Assembly (NCBI GenBank): GCA_017308595.1
Contig: JAFKER010000020.1
Span: 1 to 64,000 of the forward strand
Length of the DNA stretch: 64,000 bases
Direction of reading: 5' to 3'
Source of the DNA: Afipia sp.
GTDB taxonomy: Bacteria > Pseudomonadota > Alphaproteobacteria > Rhizobiales > Xanthobacteraceae
Part shown: positions 26,295 to 37,942 of the stretch, piece by piece
Layout of the letters: each line of letters starts with the position of its first letter
Position numbering within the stretch: position 1 is the stretch's first letter
Made by a program: the position numbers and the translations under genes
Notes under the pieces: model-generated
Seen by the model: only the letters and a program-made list of their open reading frames with translations
The model's database searches: none
Told to the model about the DNA's origin: nothing

Positions 26295-26621
26295 ATGAAA
26301 GTAATTGTCTTCGCTTCGCTTGTCGCCCTCGCCGTTGCGCATACGCCTGCGCGCGCAGGGCAGTTGCCGCCCTCACCGTTCACGACCACGCTGTCCAACC
26401 ATACGCCGCTGGTGTTCGGCATGAGTGTGGAGGACGCCACCGACGCGCTTGGGCAACCGTTGAGCTATGTCAGCGGCCAGCCGGGCAATGAAATCTTCGT
26501 CGTGATCCGCAATGTCGGCGCGCGATGGTCGTTCCGCGACGATCCGCTCTATCTGCAATTCCGCGGCGGTCGCCTCACCGGCTGGAAAGCCGACTGGAGC
26601 CGTAACTGGATGTGGCGTTAG
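26295..26621 (+). CDS. Small secreted hypothetical protein
   Basis: From ATG 26295 the protein is 108 aa with a signal peptide (VIVFASLVALAVAHTPARAG; cleavage near Ala 22) and a mature domain of about 85 residues rich in aromatic residues at its end (WKADWSRNWMWR). The core (FGMSVEDATDALGQPLSYVSG, in part) resembles SmpA/OmlA-like folds, which begin with a similar G-MS-x-ADV-x-LG-P motif, but this is a weak likeness. It is transcribed divergently from the AtuA gene, with 47 bp between starts. Confidence 0.65.
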   Translation: MKVIVFASLVALAVAHTPARAGQLPPSPFTTTLSNHTPLVFGMSVEDATDALGQPLSYVSGQPGNEIFVVIRNVGARWSFRDDPLYLQFRGGRLTGWKADWSRNWMWR

Positions 26622-26671
26622 CCCGCCAGTCCCGTTTTCTCACAATCCAGACCAGCATGAAGGATGTCCGC

Positions 26672-27343
26672 ATGGGACAGACCACCACCCTGACCGCATC
26701 TGACGGCTTTAAGCTCGGAGCCTATCGTGCCGATCCGGCGTCAAAGCCCAAGGGCGCAATCGTCGTGATCCAGGAGATTTTCGGGGTCAATTCGCACATC
26801 CGCAACATCTGCGACCGATTGGCGAAGGAGGGCTATGTCGCGTTGGCGCCCGCGATCTTCGATCGCATCGAGCCGAATTTCCAGTCGGGATATTCGCCCG
26901 ATGAAGTCGCCGTCGCACGCAAGTTCGTCGCCAATCCCGACTGGCCCGCGATGCTGCGCGACACGCAAGCGGCCATCGATGCCGTGAAGGATGTCGGCCC
27001 GGTCGGGATCATCGGCTTTTGCCTCGGCGGCAGCATTGCCTATGCCGCGGCAACCAAGCTGAAGGGCCTCGCCGCCGCCGTCGGCTACTATGGCGGGGCG
27101 ATCGTGCGGTTCGCAGACGACAAGCCGAGCGTACCGACTCAGCTTCATTTCGGCGAGAAGGATAGCGGCATCCCGCTCACCGATGTCGAGGCCATCAAGG
27201 CCAAGCGCCCCGACGTCCAGATCTTTGTCTATCCGAACGCGCAGCATGGTTTCGGCTGCGATGAGCGCGCCAGTTACGACAGGGCGAGTTCGGATCTCGC
27301 CTGGCAGCGGAGCCTCGGGTTTTTCGGGACGAATTTGAAATAA
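26672..27343 (+). CDS. Dienelactone hydrolase family protein
   Basis: This 223-aa alpha/beta hydrolase has the dienelactone hydrolase triad Cys 117 (GFCLGGS), Asp 164 (GEKDSGIP) and His 192 (NAQHGFG). Family enzymes open cyclic enol-lactones in chloroaromatic degradation, but many act on other esters. The start at ATG 26672 has AAGGA seven nt upstream, better placed than for ATG 26657. No aromatic degradation genes are adjacent, so a general esterase role is equally likely. A palindromic repeat follows the stop. Confidence 0.92.
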   Translation: MGQTTTLTASDGFKLGAYRADPASKPKGAIVVIQEIFGVNSHIRNICDRLAKEGYVALAPAIFDRIEPNFQSGYSPDEVAVARKFVANPDWPAMLRDTQAAIDAVKDVGPVGIIGFCLGGSIAYAAATKLKGLAAAVGYYGGAIVRFADDKPSVPTQLHFGEKDSGIPLTDVEAIKAKRPDVQIFVYPNAQHGFGCDERASYDRASSDLAWQRSLGFFGTNLK

Positions 27344-27351
27344 TAGGCTCC

Positions 27352-27447
27352 GTCATTCCGGGGCGCGAGTAACGCGAGCGAGCCCGGAATCTCGAAGAGC
27401 TTTGCGAGATTCCGGATCGGCCCGCTTCGCGGTCCGTCCGGAATGAC
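27352..27447. repeat. Intergenic palindromic repeat with nested arms
   Basis: The outer arms GTCATTCCGG (27352-27361) and CCGGAATGAC (27438-27447) pair exactly. Inside, CCGGAATCTC and GAGATTCCGG form a second exact pair. The whole can fold into a branched structure. This is the style of short palindromic repeats scattered between genes in Bradyrhizobium and relatives. It lies between convergent genes and could also act as a terminator for both. Confidence 0.75.
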
Positions 27448-27459
27448 ATATGGGAAGCT

Positions 27460-28026
27460 TCAGAACCACCGCTCGGCGACGACGACAGTATCGCCCGGTT
27501 TGAGGAATGTGCCGGGCGGCACCACCGCCTGTGCCGCGCCTTCCTCGCCGACGCGGGTCAGCTTGATGGCATTGCGCTGCGCGCGCGGGGTGAAACCGCC
27601 CGCAATCGCCACCGCGCTCTCCGCCGTCATGTTCGGCACATAAGGATATTGTCCCGGAGCCGCGACTTCGCCGAGGATGAAGAACGGGCGATAGCTTTCG
27701 ACTTCTGCGGCGACATAAGGTTGGCGCAGGTAACCCCGCTTCAGGCGTGCGGTGACGGCAGCAGCGAGTTGCGCGGGCGTCAGGCCCCGCGCGGAAACCG
27801 AACCGATCAGCGGCATGGTGATCGATCCGCTGGCGCCGACCGCATAGGTATTGGTGAGACCGTCCTGGCCGTAGACCACGATGCGCAGCTTGTCTCCCGC
27901 ATCGAGCCGATACGGTTCATCGACCGGGGCATAGCCCGTCGTCATGGACGCGGATGTCTGCATGCAGCCCGCGAGCGCGAGCGCAGTGAGAACGACAGCG
28001 ATCAGCGACCAGCGCGACGCACGCAT
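27460..28026 (-). CDS. Polysaccharide biosynthesis/export lipoprotein (Wza-like)
   Basis: From ATG 28026 the protein is 188 aa. It has a lipoprotein signal peptide with lipobox LAGC (Cys at about 21), then a Poly_export domain beginning [16 protein letters not shown] and a following SLBB-like part ([31 protein letters not shown], in part). It should be an outer-membrane or periplasmic component of polysaccharide export. It is shorter than Wza (about 380 aa) and lacks the C-terminal membrane-spanning helix, as in the short exporters of Rhizobiales. No glycosyltransferase or Wzc genes are nearby, so the polymer is unknown. Confidence 0.9.
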   Translation of the reverse strand: MRASRWSLIAVVLTALALAGCMQTSASMTTGYAPVDEPYRLDAGDKLRIVVYGQDGLTNTYAVGASGSITMPLIGSVSARGLTPAQLAAAVTARLKRGYLRQPYVAAEVESYRPFFILGEVAAPGQYPYVPNMTAESAVAIAGGFTPRAQRNAIKLTRVGEEGAAQAVVPPGTFLKPGDTVVVAERWF

Positions 28027-28111
28027 AAAACGCTCCGGACCTGCCCCCTGAATGAGGACAGGTCCGATTTGCGGCACTTATGGTTAACAAAGGGTAAGCG
28101 GGCCTGCGTAA

Positions 28112-28765
28112 TCAGGCGCTGACGCCAACACCGATCGGGCAGGACACGCCGGTTCCTCCGAGGCCGCAATAGCCGGCGGGGTTCTTCGCCAGATACTGCT
28201 GATGATAGTCCTCGGCGAAATAGAACTCGCCCGCAGGCTTGATCTCGGTGGTGATCGAACCATACCGCCTGGCGTTAAGCGCTTTGTTGTAAGCGTCCTT
28301 CGAGGCCAGCGCCGCCTTTATCTGCGCGTCACTGGTGGTGTAGATCGCCGAGCGGTACTGCGTGCCGATGTCGTTGCCCTGGCGCATGCCCTGGGTCGGA
28401 TCGTGGCTTTCCCAGAACGTCTTGAGCAGCGCCTCAAAGGACACCTTCTTCGGATCGAACACCACCAGCACCGCTTCGGTGTGACCGGTGCGGCCCGAAC
28501 AGGTTTCCTCATAGGTCGGGTTCGGCGTCACACCGCCGGCATAGCCCACCGCAGTGACGTGCACGCCGTCCATTTCCCAGAACTTGCGCTCAGCACCCCA
28601 GAAACAACCGAGACCGAAAATTGCGGTCTCCAAGCCTTCCGGGTATGGGCCCTTCAGGGCATGGCCGTTGACGAAATGCGTTCTGGCCGTCGGCAGCGGG
28701 GTTGTGCGGCCCGGCAGGGCATTTGCGGCGCTCGGCAGATCAAGGGGCTTGCGGGAGAAGAACAT
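28112..28765 (-). CDS. msrA: Peptide-methionine (S)-S-oxide reductase MsrA
   Basis: This 217-aa MsrA has the active-site motif GCFWG with catalytic Cys 54, GYAGG at about 75-79, and two C-terminal Cys ([11 protein letters not shown]) as resolving residues. It reduces methionine-S-sulfoxide in proteins using thioredoxin. The N-terminal 45-residue extension before the catalytic motif is the long MsrA form (as in E. coli). No secretion signal is seen. It is a single gene. Confidence 0.96.
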   Translation of the reverse strand: MFFSRKPLDLPSAANALPGRTTPLPTARTHFVNGHALKGPYPEGLETAIFGLGCFWGAERKFWEMDGVHVTAVGYAGGVTPNPTYEETCSGRTGHTEAVLVVFDPKKVSFEALLKTFWESHDPTQGMRQGNDIGTQYRSAIYTTSDAQIKAALASKDAYNKALNARRYGSITTEIKPAGEFYFAEDYHQQYLAKNPAGYCGLGGTGVSCPIGVGVSA

Positions 28766-28922
28766 GACTTGCTCCTGTGAGTTCGCGTCACTCTATATAA
28801 CTGCCTCTACGCCGCAAATAAGCGGACGTTACGCGCCAGCGGCCGATCAAGTGTCCGGCATCAGCTCTTGAAATCTGCCCGTTCCGGTTCGCGGCGGCCA
28901 TTCGCTATGCGGACATCACCGG

Positions 28923-29243
28923 TCAATTCCGTGAATAGCCGATCAACGGCTTGCTCGGCCGAAACAGCAGCATCAATACAATGCCGAGAATTCCAAGCAC
29001 CGCCCAGGCCGGTTGGTTGAGCAGCAGTTTCATCACACTGTTCCAGAGCAGCGGTGAAACCCCCTCGACCATGGCCTGAAAGGACTGCTGGCTGGCTTGA
29101 TTGACATCGTTCCAGAGCTCCCCCAGCCGGGTGATCCGCAGGGTCTGGTCGGCGATGGTCCGGGCGCCGTCGTAGACCAGCGACAGGAAGCCGATCACCA
29201 GCAGAAACAGCCCGATCAGACGAAAAAACCCCCGGATCATCAT
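28923..29243 (-). CDS. Hypothetical membrane protein with two TM helices
   Basis: This 106-aa protein has two hydrophobic segments (about 8-25 and 78-95) separated by an amphipathic loop of about 50 residues. No family is recognised, though proteins of this layout occur next to rpsT in relatives (from memory). ATG 29243 and 29240 are adjacent possible starts. It is divergent from rpsT and shares its upstream region of about 310 bp. Confidence 0.65.
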   Translation of the reverse strand: MMIRGFFRLIGLFLLVIGFLSLVYDGARTIADQTLRITRLGELWNDVNQASQQSFQAMVEGVSPLLWNSVMKLLLNQPAWAVLGILGIVLMLLFRPSKPLIGYSRN

Positions 29244-29327
29244 TCAACCCCTATATTTCAATCACTTCGCCGGTCCCAGCAAACGCCCGAAACAGCCCTT
29301 TCCTGCCCAAAACAGGCCCGGAAATCG

Positions 29328-29356
29328 TTGACGGTGCAAGCCAGTATCCCTATAAG
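29328..29356 (+). promoter_or_regulatory. Sigma-70 promoter for rpsT
   Basis: TTGACG (29328-29333) and TATAAG (29351-29356) are separated by exactly 17 bp, the best-matching promoter noticed in the window. It implies a leader of about 190 nt before the rpsT ATG at 29552, room enough for translational feedback by S20, as known in E. coli. Nothing else was recognised in the 29244-29551 interval. Confidence 0.75.
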
Positions 29357-29551
29357 AACCCGCAACTGGCGGCGGGCGCAATCCTGCCGCCGATGTTCTT
29401 TGAGAGCGTGTTGTTGAAAGCAGGCTCTCGGGCAAGAACATTTTCAGAGACACCCGATTTTCACCAGCATCGGCCGAACGGTCGATACCGATCGCCCTGA
29501 TGGCGGAATTGTCCGGCCGCGGAGCGACCGACCGAGAGAAACCGAGAGACC

Positions 29552-29818
29552 ATGGCCAACACAACCTCTGCCAAAAAAGCGACGCGCAAGATCGCCCGCC
29601 GTACCGAGATCAACAAATCCCGCCGCACCCAGATGCGCGGTTCGGTTCGCCGCGTCGAAGAAGCCATCAAGAGTGGCGACCGCAATGCCGCGCTCGAAGC
29701 GATGAAGCTGGCTGAGCCGGACCTGATGCAGGCCGCGCAGCGCAACATCATTCACAAGAACAACGCGAGCCGGAAGGTATCGCGCCTGACCCATCAGATC
29801 GCCAAGCTCGCGAAGTAA
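29552..29818 (+). CDS. rpsT: 30S ribosomal protein S20
   Basis: This 88-aa, strongly basic protein begins [13 protein letters not shown] and carries the S20 blocks [14 protein letters not shown] and [17 protein letters not shown] (read in parts), full length for the family. S20 binds 16S rRNA early in assembly of the small subunit. It is a single-gene unit with its own promoter about 200 bp upstream and a terminator 37 bp downstream. In many alphaproteobacteria rpsT lies just before dnaA, as here. Confidence 0.98.
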   Translation: MANTTSAKKATRKIARRTEINKSRRTQMRGSVRRVEEAIKSGDRNAALEAMKLAEPDLMQAAQRNIIHKNNASRKVSRLTHQIAKLAK

Positions 29819-29854
29819 GTTCCGCAAGCTCCGATCCGAACAGAGTCACTGACA

Positions 29855-29882
29855 AAGCCCGGCAAGCGCCGGGCTTTTTCTC
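29855..29882 (+). terminator. Rho-independent terminator of rpsT
   Basis: The stem AAAGCCCGGC / GCCGGGCTTT closes a very short AA-centred loop and is followed by a T-rich run (TTTTTCTCTTT). It is 37 bp past the rpsT stop and is a textbook intrinsic terminator. Confidence 0.9.
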
Positions 29883-30952
29883 TTTCGCCGCGCAATCCTT
29901 CGCGGTCATTTCCTCACACGCATCTATCGACAGCACGCGAGAGCATCATCGACAGTGCATGTGCGAAGGTATCGGCTGCGATTGCAGTGTTTTGAAAAAG
30001 CAAGTGTCCGCGCGCATCGGATCGGAAGTCTCGGCGAGGGTTACCCTGCTCTGCCGAACACAAAAAAACACGCATGACGAAGACCTTATCGGCATAGCGA
30101 ATGACAGCACTTGAAAAACGCAGTCCGCGCCTGACGAATCTTAAATTATTTATGAAGGAAGTTTCGACGATCGTTGGATTTGTGACAGTTGTCCGACTTT
30201 TCGAATCTTCGCACAGATTCAAAACCTTGCAGTTTCGACATCAAGTCCGCGCCGGTTTCGCTTCGCTGCCAAGTCGCGCATTAACCGCGCGGCGAAAAAT
30301 CAATTTCATTGCGAGTGCCCACACCTCGTGTATTTCTTACTTGTCACGTCGCCCACGGCTCTTCTGATCAGAGCGGTTTGAGAACCTTGGGCGGGCCTGC
30401 AGGTCAGTATCAGTCAGCAGGCTAGTGTCACTTTCCAAGCGATGGTCGGATCCGAACTCACATGATTTGTGAGACCGGTTCTCTGCGCGAAAATTCCTCC
30501 ACCGCGGCCGGGCTCCGGACCACGGATCAAAAGCAGGAAGACGCGCAGTGCAAAGCATCCACCAGCCTTGAAAGTCAGGGGCAGGTTCGACGGGCAAACG
30601 AAGCGACGGGTTGAAGGTCCGGTCAGTCAGCGGATCGGGCGAACTAAAGATTAGAACAGACCAAGACGACAACAACTTGCCGCGCGTATTGCCCGCGGCA
30701 GGAGGGGGAATTCTATGTCCAGCAGCCAGAGCCGGCAGAACAACTTTGCAGCGCGCACGTCCCGCGATGTTGTTTCAGTGAACGCGCCAGCTGTCTCCTG
30801 TAGTCCGCCCCTCCAGTACAGTACGCGCTAGCGCGACCCGCACGTTCTCACCAGATCGGACCAGCCTCCTCCCCGGCGATCAAACCGCCGAACGGCGAAG
30901 CGTCTGACAATGGCGAGAGCAGCGCGTCTGCGCGGCCATCTCATCCCTTTTC
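29883..30952. other. 1.07-kb non-coding region upstream of dnaA
   Basis: No convincing gene was found here on either strand. An AT-rich stretch (30138-30155, TTAAATTATTTATG) lies beside three GANTC sites (30136-30140, 30203-30207, 30216-30220), the target of the CcrM methylase in alphaproteobacteria. No sequence close to the DnaA box TTATCCACA was seen, so an origin is not called. The region must contain the dnaA promoter and leader; I could not place a good -35/-10 pair. In many Rhizobiales the chromosomal origin is near hemE rather than dnaA. Confidence 0.6.
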
Positions 30953-32470
30953 ATGGCGACCATGGCGCCGACAACATCCAAGCAGAAGATCAGACCTCAA
31001 ATGACAATCTCGACAGAAACGAACTCGGCTAATCTCGAACTGGCAGACGTTGAGCGCGATCAGTGGGCACGCTTCAAGGGGCGGCTGCGGACCACTGTTG
31101 GCGAGGATGTCTATACAAGCTGGTTCGCACGCATGGATCTCGATCGCATCCATGACGACTGCATCTATATGACGGTGCCGACCAAGTTCCTGAAGAGCTG
31201 GATTCAGGCGCACTATGCCGACCGCGTGCTGACCTGCTGGCAGTCGGAAGATTCCGGCATCAAGCGCATCGATATCTCGGTGCGGACCGCGCTGCGCACC
31301 GCAGCTCCCGTCAAGGATACCAAAGCACCGCAGGACGATCGCCGCGCCGACAGCGGTGCGAGCCGCCCTGCTCCGGAACTGCGCAACACTGCCACCGCGC
31401 CCGTCTCGGCAAGCCACGATGCGCTTGGCGGCTCGCCGCTCGATCCGCGTCTGACCTTCGCGACCTTTGTGATGGGCCGCTCGAACACTTTGGCCCATGC
31501 CGCTGCCCGCCAGGTCGCCGAAGGCCGCCGCGGCGACAGCGTGATGTTCAATCCGCTCTACATCCACGCCGGTGTGGGTCTCGGCAAAACACATCTGCTG
31601 CAGGCCGTGACTTGGGCCGGGAACTCCAATCCCGAGCGCAAGGTGCTGTATCTCACCGCCGAGAAATTCATGTACGGCTTTGTCGCCGCGCTGAAATCGC
31701 AGACCGCGCTGGCCTTCAAGGAGGCGCTCCGCGGTATCGACGTCCTCGTGATCGACGACTTGCAGTTCCTGCAGGGCAAATCGACCCAGTCCGAATTCTG
31801 CCACACGCTGAATGCGCTGATCGATGCCGGCCGTCAGGTCGTGATCGCCGCCGACCGGCCGCCGTCCGATCTGGAAAGCCTCGATGATCGCGTGCGCTCG
31901 CGCCTGGCCGGCGGCCTTGTGGTCGAGATGGGCTCGCTTGGAGAAGAGCTGCGGCTGGAAATCCTCAAATCGCGGGTGTCGGCGGCGAAGGCGCATCACG
32001 CCACCTTCGATGTACCCGCCCCGGTACTGGAATATCTGGCCAAGACCATCACCCATAACGGCCGCGATCTCGAAGGCGCGATCAACCGTCTTCTCGCCCA
32101 TTCGAAGCTCAATGCCACCACCGTGACGCTGGAAATGGCCGAGCGCGAAGTGCGCGACCTGGTCCGCCCGATGGAGCCGAAGCGGGTCAAGATCGAGGAC
32201 ATCCAGCGCGTGGTTGCCCGGCAGTACAATGTGAGCCGTTCCGATCTCTTGTCATCGCGCCGGACCGCCAATGTGGTTCGTCCGCGCCAGGTGGCGATGT
32301 ATCTCGCCAAGACGCTGACGCTGCGCTCTCTGCCGGAAATCGGACGCCGTTTCGGCGGCCGCGACCACACCACGGTTCTTCATGCCGTCCGCAAGATCGA
32401 GACGCTGGTCTCCAAGGACGTCACACTGTCGGACGAGGTCGAGCTCCTGAAGCGTCAGCTTCAGGAGTAG
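30953..32470 (+). CDS. dnaA: Chromosomal replication initiator DnaA
   Basis: This 505-aa protein has all four DnaA parts: N-terminal helicase-loading domain (about 30-95, [21 protein letters not shown] in part), a variable linker, an AAA+ ATPase with Walker A GVGLGKTH at about 207-214 and Walker [10 protein letters not shown] near 264, and the C-terminal DNA-binding domain with the signature [12 protein letters not shown] (about 468-479). It binds DnaA boxes and opens the origin. The start is uncertain: ATG 30953 or 30962 gives an unusual 28-residue N-terminal extension, while ATG 31001 gives 489 aa, nearer the family length; no start has a strong ribosome binding site. It heads the dnaA-dnaN-recF-gyrB block. 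Confidence 0.97.
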   Translation: MATMAPTTSKQKIRPQMTISTETNSANLELADVERDQWARFKGRLRTTVGEDVYTSWFARMDLDRIHDDCIYMTVPTKFLKSWIQAHYADRVLTCWQSEDSGIKRIDISVRTALRTAAPVKDTKAPQDDRRADSGASRPAPELRNTATAPVSASHDALGGSPLDPRLTFATFVMGRSNTLAHAAARQVAEGRRGDSVMFNPLYIHAGVGLGKTHLLQAVTWAGNSNPERKVLYLTAEKFMYGFVAALKSQTALAFKEALRGIDVLVIDDLQFLQGKSTQSEFCHTLNALIDAGRQVVIAADRPPSDLESLDDRVRSRLAGGLVVEMGSLGEELRLEILKSRVSAAKAHHATFDVPAPVLEYLAKTITHNGRDLEGAINRLLAHSKLNATTVTLEMAEREVRDLVRPMEPKRVKIEDIQRVVARQYNVSRSDLLSSRRTANVVRPRQVAMYLAKTLTLRSLPEIGRRFGGRDHTTVLHAVRKIETLVSKDVTLSDEVELLKRQLQE

Positions 32471-32698
32471 AGCCGGAGAGGCTTTTCTCCGGAAATTGCA
32501 GGAGATTCCAAGGGACAAGGGCACCTGATCGCAGCCTTGCCCTTGAACTTCCATCGCATTCGCGTCACCTTACGGACCCCGTGGGGCACGGCGAAATCCT
32601 CGTTTGTCCGGTCCGCGCGGGTCCAATCGCCGCGGTGCGCTGTCCGGCCGCCCGGCAATCCAATCAAGCTTACGGACTTGGGATCGGGCGGAAGTGTC

Positions 32699-33817
32699 AT
32701 GAAGGTTACCGTCGAGCGCGCACAACTCCTTAAATCGCTGAGCCACGTTCATCGCGTGGTCGAACGGCGGAATACGATTCCGATCCTCGGCAACGTCCTG
32801 ATCCGCGCCGACAAATCACGCCTCAGTCTGAAGGCGACCGACCTCGACCTCGAAGTCACCGAAACCTTGGCGGCGGAAACCGCCACCGGCGGCTCGACAA
32901 CCGTTCCGGCGCATATGTTTTACGACATCGTGCGCAAGCTGCCCGACGGATCGCAGATCGTGCTCGAAGGCGATGGCGACCGCTCGGTCCTGGCCATTCG
33001 CGCCGGACGTTCGCGCTTTACTCTGCAGACCCTGCCGGAAAGCGATTTTCCCGATCTCGCCGCCGGCGAGATGACCCATTCGTTCGCGCTCACTGCGGCC
33101 GACATGAAGCGCCTGATCGACCGCACCCAGTTTGCGATCTCGACGGAAGAGACGCGTTACTACCTCAACGGCATTTACCTTCACGCCGCGGGGACCGCCA
33201 AAGCCGCGACGCTGCGCGCCGTCGCGACCGACGGTCACCGGCTGGCGCAGGTCGATCTGCCGCTGCCGAAAAGCGCTGAGGGCATGCCGGGCGTCATCGT
33301 GCCGCGCAAGACGGTCGGCGAAGTGCAGCGCCTGATCGAGGACGCCGAAGCGGAACTCAAGATCGAGCTGTCGCAGGGCAAAATCCGCTTCACGCTCGGC
33401 GACGTGGTGCTGACCTCGAAGCTGATCGACGGCACCTTCCCGGACTACGGACGCGTCATTCCGCAGAACAACGACAAGGAACTGATCGTCGACAAGAAGG
33501 ACTTCGAGGCTGCGGTGGACCGCGTCTCGACCATCTCCTCCGAACGCGGCCGCGCAGTGAAGCTCGCGCTGTCCGCCGGCAAGCTGGTGCTGTCGGTGAC
33601 CAATCCGGATTCCGGAAGCGCGACGGAAGAACTCGAGGTCGAGTATGCCGCCGATGCACTCGATATCGGCTTCAACTCGCGCTACTTGCTCGACATCGCC
33701 GCCCAGATCGAAGGCGAGGTCGCGGTCTTGCGTTTGGCCGATCCCGGATCGCCCACGCTGGTGCAGGACAAGGACAACAAGGGCGCGCTCTATGTCCTGA
33801 TGCCGATGCGGGTGTAA
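32699..33817 (+). CDS. dnaN: DNA polymerase III beta subunit (sliding clamp)
   Basis: The protein is 372 aa, the normal clamp length, from ATG 32699 (MKVTVERAQLLKSLSHV). The three repeated clamp domains are recognisable, and the end ALYVLMPMRV is the typical C-terminus. The clamp encircles DNA, tethers polymerase III and also binds ImuB and other partners. An upstream in-frame ATG at 32537 belongs to the 228-bp dnaA-dnaN gap and is rejected. recF follows 33 bp later. Confidence 0.98.
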   Translation: MKVTVERAQLLKSLSHVHRVVERRNTIPILGNVLIRADKSRLSLKATDLDLEVTETLAAETATGGSTTVPAHMFYDIVRKLPDGSQIVLEGDGDRSVLAIRAGRSRFTLQTLPESDFPDLAAGEMTHSFALTAADMKRLIDRTQFAISTEETRYYLNGIYLHAAGTAKAATLRAVATDGHRLAQVDLPLPKSAEGMPGVIVPRKTVGEVQRLIEDAEAELKIELSQGKIRFTLGDVVLTSKLIDGTFPDYGRVIPQNNDKELIVDKKDFEAAVDRVSTISSERGRAVKLALSAGKLVLSVTNPDSGSATEELEVEYAADALDIGFNSRYLLDIAAQIEGEVAVLRLADPGSPTLVQDKDNKGALYVLMPMRV

Positions 33818-33850
33818 GCGTCCGTAATCTGCTGTAGAAGACGGCTCACC

Positions 33851-34990
33851 ATGACCGTCTCCCGCATTCTCCGCCTCAGCCTGATGCATTTCCGCAGCTA
33901 CCGCGCGGCGGGCGTGGAGACACGCGGGGACATCGTGGTGCTGGTCGGCGCCAATGGCGCCGGAAAAACCAATTGCCTCGAAGCCATCTCGTTTCTCTCG
34001 CCCGGCCGGGGCTTGCGCCGCGCGACGCTGGACGATGTGGCCGATATTCAGGGCGACGGCTCATGGGCGGTGTCCGCTGAAGTCGAGGGCGCATACGGGC
34101 TCGCCACGCTCGGCACCGGTATCGATGCGCCGCGCGCCGACGGCACGTCTTCATCGCGCCGCGTGCGGATCGATCGCGAACCGGTGACGTCAGCGGCAGC
34201 GTTCGGTGATCACCTGCGCATGGTGTGGCTGACGCCCGCGATGGACAGCCTGTTCATGGGCGCGGCATCGGAACGGCGGAGGTTTTTCGATCGCCTTGTA
34301 CTGGCCATCGACAGTGAGCACTCAAGCCGCGTCTCGGCTCTCGACCGTTCGCTGCGTTCCCGAAACCGCCTTTTGGAAGACCGCAATTTCGACGCCCACT
34401 GGTGCGATGCCATCGAGCGCGAGACCGCCGAGCTCGCCGTTGCCGTCGCGGCACAACGCGGACAAACATTGCAACGTCTCTCCGCGATGCTGGCGGCGCG
34501 CGGCGGCGCCTCTGCTTTCCCCTCTGCCCTGATCGCTCTCGACGGCTGGATGGAGAACGCACTGCTCACCGAGACGGCCACCGCCGTCGAGGACCGCTAT
34601 CGCGACATGCTGCGCGAAAGCCGCTTCAAGGACGCCGCCGCCGGGCGCACGCTTAACGGACCGCACCTGACCGACCTGCAAGTGGTCTACGCGCCGAAGA
34701 ACATGCCGGCGCGTGATGCTTCCACCGGCGAGCAAAAGGCTCTGTTGATCGGCCTTGTGCTCGCGCATGCGAATCTGGTGGCCGAGATGACCGGCATCAC
34801 GCCGCTCCTCTTGCTTGATGAGGTGGTGGCGCATCTCGATCCCGGCCGCCGCGCGGCGCTGTTCGATGAACTCGCGAACCTCGGCGCGCAGGTCTGGATG
34901 ACCGGGGCAGACCCTGCCGCGTTTGCCAGCGTCGGGTCAGGCGCCGACGTTTTCAACGTCGAGGCCGGTCAGATTTCGCGGCGGACATAA
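33851..34990 (+). CDS. recF: DNA replication and repair protein RecF
   Basis: This 379-aa RecF is an SMC-like ATPase that helps load RecA at single-strand gaps. Walker A is GANGAGKT (33-40); the ABC signature region is ASTGEQKALL (about 289-298) and the Walker B stretch is LLLLDEVVAHLD (about 316-327). The start MTVSRILRLSLMHFRSYR is typical. It lies in the conserved order between dnaN and gyrB, with 252 bp of non-coding DNA before gyrB. Confidence 0.98.
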   Translation: MTVSRILRLSLMHFRSYRAAGVETRGDIVVLVGANGAGKTNCLEAISFLSPGRGLRRATLDDVADIQGDGSWAVSAEVEGAYGLATLGTGIDAPRADGTSSSRRVRIDREPVTSAAAFGDHLRMVWLTPAMDSLFMGAASERRRFFDRLVLAIDSEHSSRVSALDRSLRSRNRLLEDRNFDAHWCDAIERETAELAVAVAAQRGQTLQRLSAMLAARGGASAFPSALIALDGWMENALLTETATAVEDRYRDMLRESRFKDAAAGRTLNGPHLTDLQVVYAPKNMPARDASTGEQKALLIGLVLAHANLVAEMTGITPLLLLDEVVAHLDPGRRAALFDELANLGAQVWMTGADPAAFASVGSGADVFNVEAGQISRRT

Positions 34991-35233
34991 CCTGAAACCG
35001 CAACGGGAATCGCCCCCGGATCAACCTCGCCGGAACGGTTCGAATCAGGCTTTTCTACAGCCCCGAAAACGCCGTCTGAGGGCCTTGAAAAACAGCCGAA
35101 TAACCCCATTTATTCAATAACTTGCATGGCGCTACTTTGCCCTATGCGCCCAACTGTTTTCATGGCACAAATTGATCGTCGGAGGCGCGTTTTTCGCAGC
35201 CTCGATCAGATCACTCTGCCGATCCATCTTTGA

Positions 35234-37687
<2,454 letters not shown>

Positions 37688-37741
37688 GACCTTTTTCTTC
37701 TTCGCGGGAAGAACGCGCAGGAATCTAACCCCACATCCTGG

Positions 37742-37851
37742 GTCGTCCCCGCGAAGGCGGGGACCCATACTCCCTGAATCCTGTTGTAGCGAGACATCCG
37801 GCGAAAATAGCAAAGTTGGTGGTTATGGGTCCCCGCCTTCGCGGGGACGAC
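37742..37851. repeat. 28-bp perfect inverted repeat after gyrB
   Basis: The arms 37742-37769 (GTCGTCCCCGCGAAGGCGGG...) and 37824-37851 (its exact reverse complement) are separated by 54 bp. Each arm also contains a short internal palindrome (CCCCGCnnnnGCGGGG). Repeats with this core are common between genes of Bradyrhizobium and relatives. It may serve as a terminator for gyrB or as a mobile palindromic unit. Confidence 0.8.
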
Positions 37852-37942
37852 ATCGTAATACTTGCGATGCTCGCGCATCATACGAACCTGCGACATTACG
37901 CGGGTCATCGTTTGGCCGGGCGCTCTGTGCTAGAACCGCATC

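Noticed and set aside
29883-30952. Chromosomal origin next to dnaA
   Set aside because: No sequence close to the DnaA box was seen, and the origin of many Rhizobiales lies near hemE. It is left as a gene-free region.
32816-33889. 357-codon minus-strand frame over dnaN
   Set aside because: It is a mirror of the dnaN coding frame without any family likeness.
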